Shown here in pieces: positions 36,101-46,617 of a stretch of 64,000 bases of DNA. The first letter of the stretch is position 1; the number at the start of each line of letters is the position of its first letter. The position numbers were made by a program, and so were the translations under genes. This DNA comes from Leuctra nigra (taxonomy: Eukaryota > Arthropoda > Insecta > Plecoptera > Leuctridae). Location: the NCBI GenBank assembly GCA_934045905.1, contig OW203768.1, positions 19,482,770 through 19,546,769 on the forward strand. The letters are read 5' to 3'. The notes below the pieces were generated by a model. That model was not told the DNA's origin. It did no database searches and saw only the letters and a program-made list of their open reading frames with translations.

Positions 36101-39100
36101 ATTAAGATCTGTTGCCAATGACTGTAAAATCTCTGGCATTACTCAAGAGATATTTCATCAAACAGTCAATGTCAAAGAGCGACAGAACATTCTCGGAGCC
36201 TCCCTCAGCCACTCACATGATTCTATTATTCATGGTGAAAGTGGCTTCGTAAAACAAGAACCTTTGTCACAACCTCTTGTGATAGCTGATGAAGGTCTAA
36301 ACCAGTCGGTCGGATGTAACTATCTCGACACTTCGGAACATGAAGTTACATCAATAGAGACAGAGCTGCAAGGTCAAAACGGATACACCACCACAATGTC
36401 CGAGTCATTGGACAATGAAGAAACTGCAATGCCATGCTTGTCAGCAATCAAACGAGAGATGTTATCCCAAGAGCGACAAAAGATTCTGTACAACTCATTA
36501 AGCCAACCTGAAGAGAATGGAATGAACTTAGAACCTCAGCCGTATGATGGCATGTTCGTAGAGCAACAGCCTTTAGAGAGTCGAGAGAGTTTCAACGCCT
36601 CTGTAAGTCGGTCAGACAACATCATGACAGACTTGGATACTATGAATCATGAGCCAACATCGCATACTGTTGGTTTAGTCCAACTGCGTAGCAATCCATT
36701 TGCCTCCCAAAGACAATTAGTTGATCATTTTAGTGAATCTGGAACTGGTGAGCATGATAGAACTCTTATGAGTTCACATTTCGCGGAATGCCAGGAGGAG
36801 ACGGCTCTAAGTCAATCAGGAAATAGCTATATGGACTGGCAAACTGGGGAAAATGAACGCGATTTGGCAAAGCAAGAGCCAATGTCGCAGACCGTTTCTC
36901 AGTCCTCGTTGGACAGTATAATGATCCTTGAGAATGTTGTAAATCAAGATTACTCGGCTATCAAGGAAGAACAATTGTCCGATTCACAACCTATGGACTT
37001 AGGTTTGCCTACATGCGAGAAACCTGATGAACGGTACCAAGGCCAATACGAAAACTTTGTGTGTAAGCAAGAATATGATACGGTCGATAATTTCCAACTA
37101 GTAACACAGATGTTGGAAGAACTAAAGTTTGCCACAACGGAAGTCGATTACTCTGACGTCACTGTTCAAAGGCAAATGTCATTTAATCCATATTATTGTT
37201 CTAGTCGCTCAAGGCAGAAGACCAGTGTACCTGTCATGAGTCTGTCGGAACTCTTTGAGGTACCATCAGTGAAGAATGTATCTCAAATTAACCTGAGCAT
37301 TGACGAGGAATGGCCTACGTCAAGCTCTGAAAGTCTTCCTCCGTTACCGTCTAATATTTGCCTTTTGCAATCAGAAAACAATGGGATTAACACAGTAAAT
37401 CAACAAGAAGCCAATAAGCACTCACCTCCGCAAGTAAATCAGACATCTGAAAACACTGAACCTTTCGTCCAATCAAAGAAGATAGCCGTTGTAATGTTAT
37501 GCATGAAATCCCACTTATATGACATGCTGAAGCCATCCTCGTCACCTTCCACACAGGCAGTTTTGCTTAAGTGTGTTTGCACTTCTTGCGGAGATCAGGA
37601 TATCTCTGACTTGGATGATCAGAACTTCTCAAACTATTCTATAACAAGCTCGGATTCCGAACAGCCAGTTGGGACGCCAGATGACTGGACTTGCCCCTCT
37701 ACATCAAATCGAAAACCATACGAAACTAATGAATGTGTCGATGCGAATGATTCAATATCGAGCTTGGTTTCCTTAAAACATGTGCCGCAGTCTCCATCTT
37801 CTAGTCAAACAGCCGGTGACAAATCTGCGGCCCTTACTCAAGACGAACAATTGAGTGAATATAATGATTCGGATTTTGTCTACTCCAGCTGCGAAGAAGC
37901 CGACATCTCTAGCTCGGAATCTGAATCGAATTATATTGTGCTTCCGACGCAACGGCAGTTGTTGAATTCGTTCTACCGCGAGGTGCTTGTGGAGCGCAAC
38001 ATGTCCCCTGTGGAAAGCAAAGAATCCAACTCAGAATGCGACGATCGTCCTGCCCTCGGACAGAATATTGTGGTTTTTTCGGACTCGGAGTTTGAGTGTG
38101 AGCAAGGTCCAAAGAAGAGCCCGTTCATTTCGCGTAGCGACCTTGCCGACATCCGTGCAGGAATGTACGATGTGTTTTCGCCCAACGGACGAGAACGAGA
38201 GTTGCCTCTGTTGAGCTCTGCCTCGCCTGCAAACAGTCACATCACGGGTACTTCATTCAATCCCATTCTGTTCATCAACATTACTCTGTTGTCATATTGA
38301 CATACCTATCAATATTTCAGCAAACAATTAATAAGCTTTAATTTAGCTTAGATATTTTATATTTGTATTAAAAGAAATGTGGGGTTTGTATTTTGTTGGT
38401 AACGAGTAGTTTCGTGGATCAACGTTTTCACCACTAGCATTACATACTATGTATAAAAATTCAATCTTTTCTGATGCATATTTCTGTTAATAAATATGTT
38501 AGGTTGAATCACTTATCATAGCAAATTGGACATATATCGATAATCAACCTGGAAAATAGGTGTTATACACTTTCTTTGAAACGTTTTTAGTAGGTACAGC
38601 CTAACTCGTAGATGAAACAATAATGTTGAACTTGTTATCAACAGATTGCACCATCGGTATCAACTGGCCAGGCAGAGTGATCTTGGCCAAGACTCCCAGC
38701 GGCCAGCTTTGCAAGATCAAGATCGACCTCCTACGCCCTGCATCATTTCCTGACGCCGATGTGAGACTGACAGTTAACATATCACTACTAATCAGAAAAT
38801 GATTTGACATTGTTTTTTTTTTTATATTTTTGAAATAGTATATATGCAGCTATAATTTTTGGGACAGTAATTTTACATAACTTGATGATCACCTTCTACT
38901 TGTGTCCTGAAAAGTCAGGTCATTGTGCAAGATACTTTTAATGGCATCACATAAAAACGTGGGTTACGCCATTGAAAAGGAGCGAAAACAGTAATTTGAA
39001 AGTTGTAGTTAGTACATTGGATGCCAAAATATGCAGATTTGAGCTTAATATAAAATTATCTGTGTTGTAACCCTAGCTGCCAAAAAATATTTTATTAGCT

Positions 39101-42100
39101 TTAAATAATGTAGCCGGTAGGTTTCATCACTCACAGATGTATTGGGGCCTTATGGTACATCAAAAACACCAACCTCAATGCCTTCAGGTTGATAGAAAGA
39201 CATTGTATTGCTTGCAGACATGTATGCGCTGGGACGAAGCCGTTGCACGCAACTCGCGCAAGCTCAAGATGCAGCTGCGCGAGGGATCTCTAACCGTAGA
39301 ACAATATCTCCAGAACACAAAGCGCATCATGCAGCACCAAGCCGCCAAGCTGGAAGAGGCCCAAGACAAGAGGAAGGGGAAGTTTAAGTTAGTCAAGTAA
39401 ATAGGCAACACTTATCTTTTACTTGTAGTACCTATTTCGTGGTGATCGTCTTCCGTGTGCAAGTGGTAGATTACTTAATCCATCAAACTGCACACTATAC
39501 GATTTATGTGTGAAATAGGTCATCATGGAAACCTCAAGGTCATCCCGTAAGATGCTGCAGTGGCCTATTTCACACATAAGTTGCACAGCTCGTAATACAG
39601 GGGAACAACATTTTTAACCTTTTTAGTTCTCGTGGTTCCTCTGAGTCGGTAAAACATAGAAATCTCAGTATTTGGCAGAAAAAATCGAAACCGTCAATGA
39701 TTGAATGATTATCAATTATCATATTATGTCATGTGTTTAAATGCCAAATGTGTACCTAGGTACTGTATGTTTTTTTTGTAATATATATTTTACTTCATTT
39801 CCAAATGCATGTGTTATTCTATTAACAATGTTAAATGATTGGTAGTTTTAACAATATTTGCTTAACAAAAACAGTTTGAAGAGTTGTACCTACTAATTTG
39901 AGAATTTCATGGTGATTTGTCGTTTGTAGTCCTGTTTAGGTATACAATTGTCACTCCCTAAGAAATGAAATGAATGTGTAGTGCAAGCAATCTGTTAATG
40001 TCTGACCAGATGGCTGACGGTGGAGTGCCGCATGCTGGAGATCGACCGCGAGGTGCGACTGAGCCTGGGACTGAACTCGGCCAAGATCGACGACTGTCTG
40101 CCGCTGCTCGACGAGCTGGCCGCCATGCACGTGGACCCGCTGATGCTCAAGAAGCATCCGCTCGTCGTGGAGACGGTCAAGAAGCTCAGACGCTACGTCG
40201 GCAACCTGCCGTGCTGGAAGCTCTCCGAGGAGGAGGAGGTAGGCTGACTTTTACTTGCGTTCAGTGTCTCAATCTCTTACGTGCCACTAAATAGATGTTG
40301 GGAATTGGCATTTACCTATGTGACTGTTCCCAAAAGAAAACTGATGTCTGTAGGTACTTGAAAGTAATGTCTGTTGTTCGAATTGCTATAGAGACATTAT
40401 ATGTACCTATTATATTTGGCCAGTCAAGCATATTTTTGTAATATACTCGTAATATATAGCACGTTGGCTCAAGAAGTAATGCAGTCTTGAGTCTTGACCT
40501 ATAGAAGTCCCAGGTTCGATACCTGTGGCCATACTTTCTACTGAGGTGTCATCGTGGTTTTCATCTATCGAGAGCCAAATGCTTGGAAGGTTCCCTACTA
40601 ATAGGACACAATTTTATCATCATAAACAATTCATTCGTCGCCATTAACCTAGATGTACACAAGCAGTGCTTCACTGAACACCACTAAATACTACAGTCCG
40701 TGTCACACGGAGTTGTCCGCTACGAAATTTTGAATACCCCTTAGGAAGGGTTGGAGGCTATTAGTTCCAGTCAATTAGGTGCTCGGACGACTTGCAATAT
40801 AGGCCATATGGCCTACAGGTCATCGATATAGGCCAAATTAGGGAACACTTATGGTGGACAGCTCCTTGTGACAAGGACTGTAGTTGTCGAATCGGGCTCT
40901 GGGCTCCTTCACAATATGGACACCGAGTCTCTTGATGTCTGCATTTTATGATGTACTATTCTTTGGATTGATGGCAAAGTATCCGGTTTTGTTATAATTC
41001 TTTCTGTTTTATTTCAGCTGGAGTTCAAACAAAAAGCTAACCAGGTCAGACAGAAAGCAGAGTTCATCTACAACAAACTGAAGGTAGGTGTTAGATCATC
41101 AGCATTGGAAAGGGAGTGAAAAATGTCGCAGTGAGATGACAATGTGTCCGTTGTTTGATTGCAGTCACTCTTTGTGGTGCCGCCGACACGCAGCTTCTGG
41201 GAGGTGTTCACGGAGTCCGTCAAAGTCTTCATGGAGAAGACGAGAGACTTGGACTTGGACCTCGTTTACAAGATAACCGATGAATCAGGTAAGATTAAGA
41301 ATCTGTTTCACATTCCCTACTTTAGGTAAACTAGGAAAACGCTCAGTGTACCGTGTTAATAAGTGAGAACGTATAAGCTCAATTTCTCTAACCAACATGG
41401 TCCACACTAGGGTTGGGAATTGACATCGATGTCAAATGAAATATTGAGTTTCGATTCGACATCGATTTGAATTGTTTAATCAAATAATCGTTTGATATCA
41501 TTTTTAAAAATCCGAGACTTAGCGCGCAGTATTGTAGAGCTGGCAACAGTGCCGCGTGCCCCTCAAGATCAGATGAGAGTGGTCTGCTTCTGCCCTTCCT
41601 GCGTGTGCAGTTGAGGGTGGCTTGGTCAGTTCAGTTGTCACTTGCCATTCAGCGTGTGTTGTTTTTATTCTCTCTAGAAAGAATGTTGCCACGCAAAAAA
41701 ATAATAATCCCACCGAAAAAGTGTGCCAAGTATTTGGATTTGAAGTGAACAGTACGGGCAACATTGCTAAAGGTTGTTGAATGCAGACAATGTTATGCTT
41801 CACGGGATATATTCCAGCAACAACTTAACAAGTCTAATAAAACTACGAATTTGAAACTTGATTCGCGACGAATTTTGTCCTTCATTGTTCCATTTTACTA
41901 GGGTTGGGACTTGACATCGATTTTTCGATTTGACATCGATGTCGAATGATATTTTGAGTTTCGATTCGACATCGATTTGAATTGTTTAATCAAATAATCG
42001 TTTGACATCGTTTAAAAGAATCCGTGAATTTGCGCGCAGTATTGTAGAGCTGGCAACAGTGCCGCGTGCCCCTCAAGATCAGCTGAGTGGCCTGCTTCCG

Positions 42101-45100
42101 TCCTTCCTGCATACCGCGTGTGCAGTTGAGGGTGGGTTGGTCAGTTGTCGCTTGCCATTTCAGCGCGTATTGTTTTTATTCTCTCGTCAAAGAATGTTTT
42201 TACTCAAAAAAATAATAATCCCGCCGTGGAGACGAAGTGAATTGTGCAAAGTGTTTGGATTTGAAGTGAACATTACGGGCAACATTGCTAAAGGATGTTG
42301 AATGCAGACAATGTTATGCTTCACGGGATATATTCCGGCAACAATTTTTATAAAGCCATGCATTTGCAACTGGATTTGCAAAGAATTTTTTTCATTAATT
42401 GTTCCCTTTTACATAAATAAATTTATTTTAAATGAAAACATTACTTTACTACTTCAATCATTTCCTCGTCATTTGTTGCCTTGAGGGGGTGTGTGAGAGG
42501 GACATCTCTCGCGCTAGGAACGTGGCCTTGGGTAGACGCAACTGCAGTGTTGCCAAATTTCGCCGTAATTATTTCGATGTGGCTTATTATTACGATGTCG
42601 AAATTATTTCGATTTGATGTCGAAATTTTCACTTTGACATCGATTTAGCAATTCAAATCGAATCCCAACCCTACATTTTACATAAATAAATGCTTACAGG
42701 ATTTTTTTAAATGTAAAAAGTACATTATTTCAATCTTTTCCTCGTCATTTGTTGCCGCGAGGGGGGGTGTGAGAGGGAAATCTCTCGCGCTAGGAACATG
42801 GCCTTGGGCAGGCGCAACTGCAGTGTTGCCAAATTTCGACGCAATTATTTCGATGTGGCCCATTAGTACGATGTCAAAATTATATCGATGTCGAAATCAT
42901 TTCGATTTTATGTCGAAATTTTCAATTTTACATCGATTTAGCAATTAAAATCGAATCCCAACCCTAGACCACACAATAACTCGTATATTATTTCTGATCG
43001 TCATTTCAACTTCAATACTATATACATACGCTCTGGAATAATGGAATATCAATGGGAAATTAGCCGTGAAATTGGTACTTTTCGATAGTAACGCGATTTC
43101 AAAACTATTCAAGTGACAAGTCTCTAAATACTTGACTAGGTAATTGGTGTGAATATGTGTAAAATATGAGATAATGTTGGTGCTGATCACCATGAAAAAT
43201 TTGAACTATTCGGAACATTTTGATTTTTGACTAATCGGAAGTTATTATTTAAATTTTAACTAGGGGTGGGACACTTAAACGTTTAACCATCAAGCTCGCT
43301 TTTAAACATTGATAAACGTTTAATCATAAAAAGTGTTGTACCTACCTACTCAAAACTGTATCAAAGAATACCGAACACACAGTTTTTTTGTCTATTTATT
43401 TTGATGTCAGTTTGTCAGAATGCTACGATCAGCTGTGATGCTTTTACCCCTCTCCCTCAGGCCCTATCTCACCCCCCTCTAAGTCACTACTCACTTCAAG
43501 GCTGAAGCTATATGCCCTTACCATATATTGACCCTTATTTTTTGCTGGCGACATAGCCTCTGGGAATATGAAGAAAGTTCATATCTTCACAATAAGTATA
43601 GTAGAATGGAAAGACTGGAAATCACGCGTCATGCGTAATTGCATATATTTATAAATCAGTCGAGATGCGGGAGTGCTTGTTTCAATAAACAACAAAGTGC
43701 AAGTTATGATGAAAAATATTGCAATTTAAATGTACCTAATTGTGTTTTTGTTTTGATCAGTTGAAGGAAAGTTTTGGGAAGTGTACAATTTCAACAAGTG
43801 TTGATAAGCTCTCAAGAATGACACATCCACATGGTCTTGAAAGTGGTTGTAAAGGGGGGAGAGGCAATAAATGTCCTTGTATAATTTGTATGCTCAGTAA
43901 ACGTTTAAGCAGACAATTTGGGAGCATTTAAACGTTTATTAAACTGCACAGTTTTTCCCAGCCCTAATTTTAACCAATTATAGGATTTGGCTGAAACTTC
44001 AACAAATTTGATGAAATGTTGGTCTTAATGTCCTACTTGCAAAATTTCAAAGTGATTCGAACAAATAAGCGATATGTGATGGAGCCACTTCTGGACCCTT
44101 ATTCTAAAACTTTACTTTTGTATTCGGCTGAGCCGAATCTGATTCGTCCCGGATCAGATTCGTGTGTTCCCAATTCGGCTGAACCGAATATGATTCCATT
44201 TCGTATTCTACAACAGCAAACGGATCGGGACGCGCTATTCTCACGAAATAATGCATTTATAGCAGACTCTTGTTTTACCGACGTATAGGTAACCAATGAG
44301 AATAGAGAATTTTGATCACGGTGTACGGAACATACTTCACACATTGGTTTGATTGTCATTTGTCATTTTATCAACTCTCCGTGTTTGACACATCACATAA
44401 CATTCAAAATGAAGCAGGACATTATTACGAAAGTATGTAATAATATTATGTATATTTCAAACAGTTATTGGACGATTATTTGAAGAAATAACAGTAAATA
44501 TACACACATTAATAATTATTGGTATAGTTTAGTGCCCAAATAACCTAACTTTTATCCCGATCCGGCGAGCAAACAGCTGACGAATCTGATCCTGTCAGAC
44601 ACGAATCGAATTCGGGTCGCCATTTTGAATATTGTCTTGCAGAATACCAATATCTCGGATTCGTCTCTCACGAATTCGATTTGGGACGAATACGGAAAAT
44701 TTTTAGTTTTAGAATAAGGGTCCTGGCAGTGTATCTTTTTAGATACACTTTTTTATTTTGAAGTTCGTGTTTCCATAAGGCAGTGAAAAAGGAGACACAA
44801 TTGAAGTTTAAATTTATTACAAGTTTACTTTTTCTTTTTCAGCCATAACAAACAACTAAAGCAAATTTAAAATAATTTATTTAGTATATAAATATCCCCG
44901 TGATATCCTCCATTATTCCCCCTATGTCTAGTACCAAAGAATCCACCAGACGTCAATCAAGTTCCTTATTTTCTCGAATTGTTTTCCTAGTTTTAAATGT
45001 TAACGGGAAAATTATCCACTTGAAAAGTAGTTTAATCGATGGAATCAATTTGGATCTCCTTTCATCGCATCGAAACCACGTATTGATTCTTTTGTTTGAT

Positions 45101-45313
45101 TCCCCATTTGTAAATATGTGGAATGCATATTATTCGAAGTTAAGTTCTCACACAAAGTCGGTTGTAGTTTTGTCTCCCACAGAACGCTCCGAAGAGCTAC
45201 CAACGGGCGAGAAAGAAGACGTTCAAAGTCCCACACCCCGGGAATCCTCTCAGAACAATGGCGATGCATCCGACAGTGACGAAGAGGTTGAAAACAGACC
45301 GCCTCTCAACTGA
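24140..45313 (+). CDS. PSIP1: PSIP1/LEDGF-like chromatin tether (PWWP + IBD) with giant central exon
   Basis: Twelve phase-consistent exons: 24140-24235, 24566-24639, 29055-29220, 29672-29881, 30671-30938, 35041-38247, 38645-38760, 39188-39396, 40010-40238, 41018-41083, 41165-41288, 45183-45313. Exons 1-3 encode a PWWP domain (GDVCFAKVRGFPAWPAK, VVFFGTGE, KRKGFQEGMEEIE), a reader of H3K36-methylated nucleosomes. Exons 4-5 are a charged Lys/Glu linker with SGRKIKPKKF. Exons 9-11 encode the integrase-binding domain: LEIDREVRLSLGLN, LLDELAAMHV and KKLRRYVGN, then KAEFIYNKLKSLF, which correspond to human LEDGF helices; in that family the domain binds IBM-containing transcription partners. The tail ends DASDSDEEVENRPPLN. 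Without exon 6 the protein is about 562 residues (human p75 is 530); with it, 1,631. The loop between IBD helices is longer than in human LEDGF. AATAAA lies at 45508-45513. An N gap lies in intron 5, but phases join across it. Confidence 0.9.
24298..24451. mobile_element. short MITE, about 18-bp inverted ends
   Basis: GCCTCATGCTCAAAAGAA on the left and TTCTTTTGAGCATAAGGC on the right are inverted copies with one mismatch, 154 bp apart, in PSIP1 intron 1. Confidence 0.75.
25370..26214. mobile_element. hAT-like element, TAGGGGTGGGA family, copy 1
   Basis: TSD CTCCCCTC at 25362-25369 and 26215-26222. The ends are TAGGGGTGGGACG... and ...TTTCCCAGCCCTA. Subterminal zones are runs of GTTTAAACGTTTAAACG. 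An internal unit of about 150 bp is duplicated in tandem at about 25460-25735 (translated YQTPLVLSIYFDVSS occurs twice), whereas copy 2 at 43261 has one unit. Confidence 0.9.
26568..27138. repeat. fold-back element
   Basis: CACCGTGTAGAGAACA on the left is matched inverted by TGTTCTCTACACGGTG on the right. Inner arm matches include AAGGTGACGGCAG/CTGCCGTCACCTT and ATACAGAACGGATACT/AGTATCCGTTCTGTAT. It lies in PSIP1 intron 2. Confidence 0.75.
27667..28675 (+). mobile_element. Helitron/Helentron-like element, near full length
   Basis: It begins ATTGAGCGAGCGTAGCGAGC and ends with the CAACGCGTTACAC hairpin region and TTTTCCTAG. It is homologous, in opposite orientation, to 11585-12489. No long frame exists, so it is non-autonomous. 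Confidence 0.65.
29294..29508. repeat. fold-back MITE
   Basis: Inverted ends GTACACTCGGCAATTCATAA and, reversed from the right, GTACACTCGACAATTTATAA. The body ('taggtgagctctgatttc', 'ccagcagccaatc') is shared with 33080-33250 and, reversed, with about 52810-52890. It lies just after PSIP1 exon 3. Confidence 0.8.
30012..30486. repeat. long imperfect palindrome (fold-back element)
   Basis: Left TGCGGGCAAGG...TTTCATGTCA pairs with right TGACATGAAAATACCTTGTCCGCA. Inner matches include ATCGCGAAATAAC/GTTATTTCGCGAT and GACAGATTGCAATTGTTTT/AAAACAATTGCAATCTGTC. Arms are about 200 bp; it ends about 185 bp before PSIP1 exon 5. Confidence 0.8.
31510..31709. other. assembly gap (200 N)
   Basis: Exactly 200 undetermined bases, typical of a fixed-size scaffold gap, in PSIP1 intron 5. 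True length and content are unknown. Confidence 1.
32306..32497. repeat. fold-back MITE, near-complete palindrome
   Basis: GGTGGATTCACACGGCCGTT at the left and, inverted, AACGGCCGTATGAATCCACC at the right. The arms continue inward through GCCGTTCCAAAAACT and its complement, with a very short loop. Confidence 0.85.
32580..32825. repeat. 'GGGGCGCATAG' dispersed repeat, copy 3
   Basis: It contains CCGGGGCGCATAACCCTGGG and a right end GCAAATTAAGCACTA, matching the copies at 13950 and 55254. The left end is decayed. Confidence 0.5.
33080..33250. repeat. partial copy of the 29294 MITE body
   Basis: It shares 'ctctagtaggtgagctctga', 'gataataacaag' and 'ccagcagccaatc' with 29360-29480, and ends GAGTGTACC. 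The left inverted end is missing. Confidence 0.65.
33425..33766. repeat. fold-back element
   Basis: AGTACGTCCAGTGAGCGTGT (left) is matched by the inverted right end ACACGCTCGCTGGACGTACT with one mismatch. No gene lies inside. Confidence 0.7.
33789..33920. repeat. small fold-back MITE
   Basis: ATGGCGTTTTCGACTGGCC on the left and GGCCAGCCGAAAACGCCAT on the right are inverted copies with one mismatch. Inner CACTGGG.../...CCCAGTG also pairs. Confidence 0.8.
33967..34556. mobile_element. hAT-like element, TAGAGATGGGAC family
   Basis: A perfect 8-bp TSD, CTGCAGGT, at 33959-33966 and 34557-34564. Ends are TAGAGATGGGACATTCGA and TCGATGTCCCATCTCTA. Subterminal zones are arrays of ATATCGAT/TCGATTCGATT words. 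Confidence 0.92.
35041..38247 (+). CDS. PSIP1: giant frame-neutral cassette exon of the PSIP1-like gene (SUMO-motif rich)
   Basis: A 3,207-bp (1,069-codon) exon between tgtgtag|G (35040/35041) and ACGG|gtactt (38247/38248). It enters and leaves in phase 1, joining AGA G from exon 5 and AT TGC from exon 7. The protein is Ser/Glu/Asp-rich and predicted disordered. Numbering from the ATG at 35046, good psi-K-x-E motifs are at K15, K53, K96, K192, K328, K403, K469 and K640, with weaker ones at K609 and K674. SUMO-interacting-like motifs are IIELDE (316-321) and IVVFSDSE (1008-1015), the latter with CK2-type serines. Residues 38-72 and 81-116 are a two-unit repeat (NLRSRPKIKLEP... / DLRPRLHIKIEP...). 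Read past the donor, the frame stops at 38298-38300. It might instead be a separate intronless gene starting at 35046, but phase matching on both sides favours an exon. Confidence 0.72.
38489..38494 (+). promoter_or_regulatory. candidate intronic poly(A) signal
   Basis: AATAAA lies 190 bp after the read-through stop of the giant exon and before exon 7. If used, it would give a PWWP-containing protein of about 1,357 residues without the IBD. The signal alone is weak evidence in AT-rich DNA. Confidence 0.35.
40455..40600 (+). repeat. tRNA-derived SINE in a PSIP1 intron
   Basis: GTTGGCTCAAGAAGTAATGC (A-box-like) is followed by CAGGTTCGATACCTG (B box inside a complete T-arm stem). A body follows with no acceptor stem. 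It lies between the two exons that encode the IBD. Confidence 0.6.
40690..40885. repeat. small fold-back MITE
   Basis: ACTACAGTCCGTGTCACACG on the left pairs with the inverted right end (CTTGTGACAAGGACTGTAGT), about 80% identical over 29 bp. Confidence 0.65.
41408..42966. mobile_element. hAT-like element, TAGGGTTGGGA family, interrupted by a second copy
   Basis: Flanks GTCCACAC (41400-41407) and GACCACAC (42967-42974) match at 7 of 8 bases. The outer ends are TAGGGTTGGGAATTGAC and ATCCCAACCCTA. The outer copy consists of 41408-41890 and about 42682-42966; between them sits a complete younger copy. Together with 43261-43966 and 44093-44723 it fills most of PSIP1's last intron. Confidence 0.85.
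41899..42673. mobile_element. nested hAT-like element of the same family
   Basis: A perfect 8-bp TSD, CATTTTAC, at 41891-41898 and 42674-42681, inside the 41408-42966 element. Ends are TAGGGTTGGGACTTGACATC and TCGAATCCCAACCCTA. Confidence 0.9.
43261..43966. mobile_element. hAT-like element, TAGGGGTGGGA family, copy 2
   Basis: A perfect TSD, ATTTTAAC, at 43253-43260 and 43967-43974. The body is colinear with 25370-26214 but with a single internal unit and fewer AAACGTTT words. Confidence 0.92.
44093..44723. mobile_element. MITE with about 18-bp inverted ends
   Basis: GGACCCTTATTCTAAAAC on the left is matched exactly by GTTTTAGAATAAGGGTCC on the right. Subterminal AATTCGGCTGA/CGAATCTGATTCGTCCCG words recur inside. 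No clear target-site duplication. Confidence 0.85.
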
Positions 45314-46617
45314 GCAGTACAACGGATCAATCCTACATCATTTGTGGCACTTATTTTTCATAGACTTCTGATCTCGGAAGATTTTATTTCATTGAACCTA
45401 ATCTTAAATATGTTTATTCGTCTTTTAAAGGTTCTCATTTATTGTATATTAATGAAGAGTGTATGAATTTGTGTCGACTATTGAGTTACTACCTATGCCA
45501 GAAAATTAATAAATGCAGTTCTTTGCTCATCATGGATGTTGCTACAGCAGTAAGGATATTATAATAATATTATATTATATTATTTTTGTGTGAAAGTGCG
45601 ATTGGAAGAGAGTACCTGTAGATTATTCAATATGATTAAAAAGAATTTTAGATATAATTTTGTTTTGATTATTTCTTTGACTCTGTTATTTTCTTAAGAC
45701 TAAAGAGTGTAAAATATTTCCTTATTGACTGTTAATGAAATAAGCAAATAACATTGAGGATTCAGTTTTATTCAGGTTATTAAAATCCCCTCAAATAGAA
45801 ATAGTAGTAGGTCGTTGAACAACTTAGTTTGTTAGAATCGTATATGTTAAATCGGTTATTGTGAAATGAATTTTCTCTTGTAGGGTCACACTTGTAGATT
45901 CCGATTCGATTACGAATTGCAATTAATTTGGGTAACTGGTTTTTACTTATAAAACTTGGCTTCAATAATATATTTTTGGAAAATTGTAGTTCTTGCTAAA
46001 TGTACAAAAATCAATCGGTAACTATATAATATATTTAATATAATAGCAATCTGTCAATATGAATGGATAGAAAATAGTACTTAGACCAAAAAACTCTATG
46101 ATTAGGCAATCATCTTCTATTATGATAAGTTTGAATTTCAAACTGCGCGCGGATCCAGATTTGCTGTCCGTGCTAATGCTGTCAAAATGTCAAGGTTCCT
46201 AGATTTGCACAGTCCGTCCGGTCCGTGCTATTGGACACATCCATCCTAACCTCATTGTTCTGATTTGCTTCTCTAATTATTCATGAGCGAGTGAAGTTCT
46301 CAATTAGCTCTTAATAACGGATTCGTTCTGCGTTAACTATTTTACAGTTTATCTCACTATTTACCATGTTACAATCAGTCTAGCAGATAATATATTCAGA
46401 GTATCGGCGTACAGTGGGTTAACGGTGGTTCTCTTGATCTGTCAGTGTCAGAGAAGTGCTCCAAGAGTGACAGATCACTCTTGTGTTCTGTCTTGATTTT
46501 ACCTACGATTTTACCCATGTGCAAATGAGGTAATGTATTTGTTTACGCAAAATGCGGGTAACTTATGATATAAGTATATTTATTATGTGTATTAATTGAT
46601 TTTGGGTTCGATTGCAG
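45314..46617. other. region between PSIP1-like and BNIP2-like genes
   Basis: PSIP1 3' UTR with AATAAA at 45508-45513, then AT-rich DNA. The first coding exon and promoter of the BNIP2-like gene should lie here or hide in a 5' intron, but no ATG exon with the required phase-2 donor was found. Minus-strand open frames here are not convincing. Confidence 0.4.

Noticed and set aside
41519..42863. Several 60-100 residue frames
   Set aside because: They are inside nested hAT-like elements, are repeated in each copy, and show no transposase similarity.
44900..45313. 137-residue frame read as its own gene
   Set aside because: Only the part after the acceptor at 45182 (ERSEELPTG...) is convincing; it joins in phase to the PSIP1 exon ending at 41288. 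The upstream part is intron.
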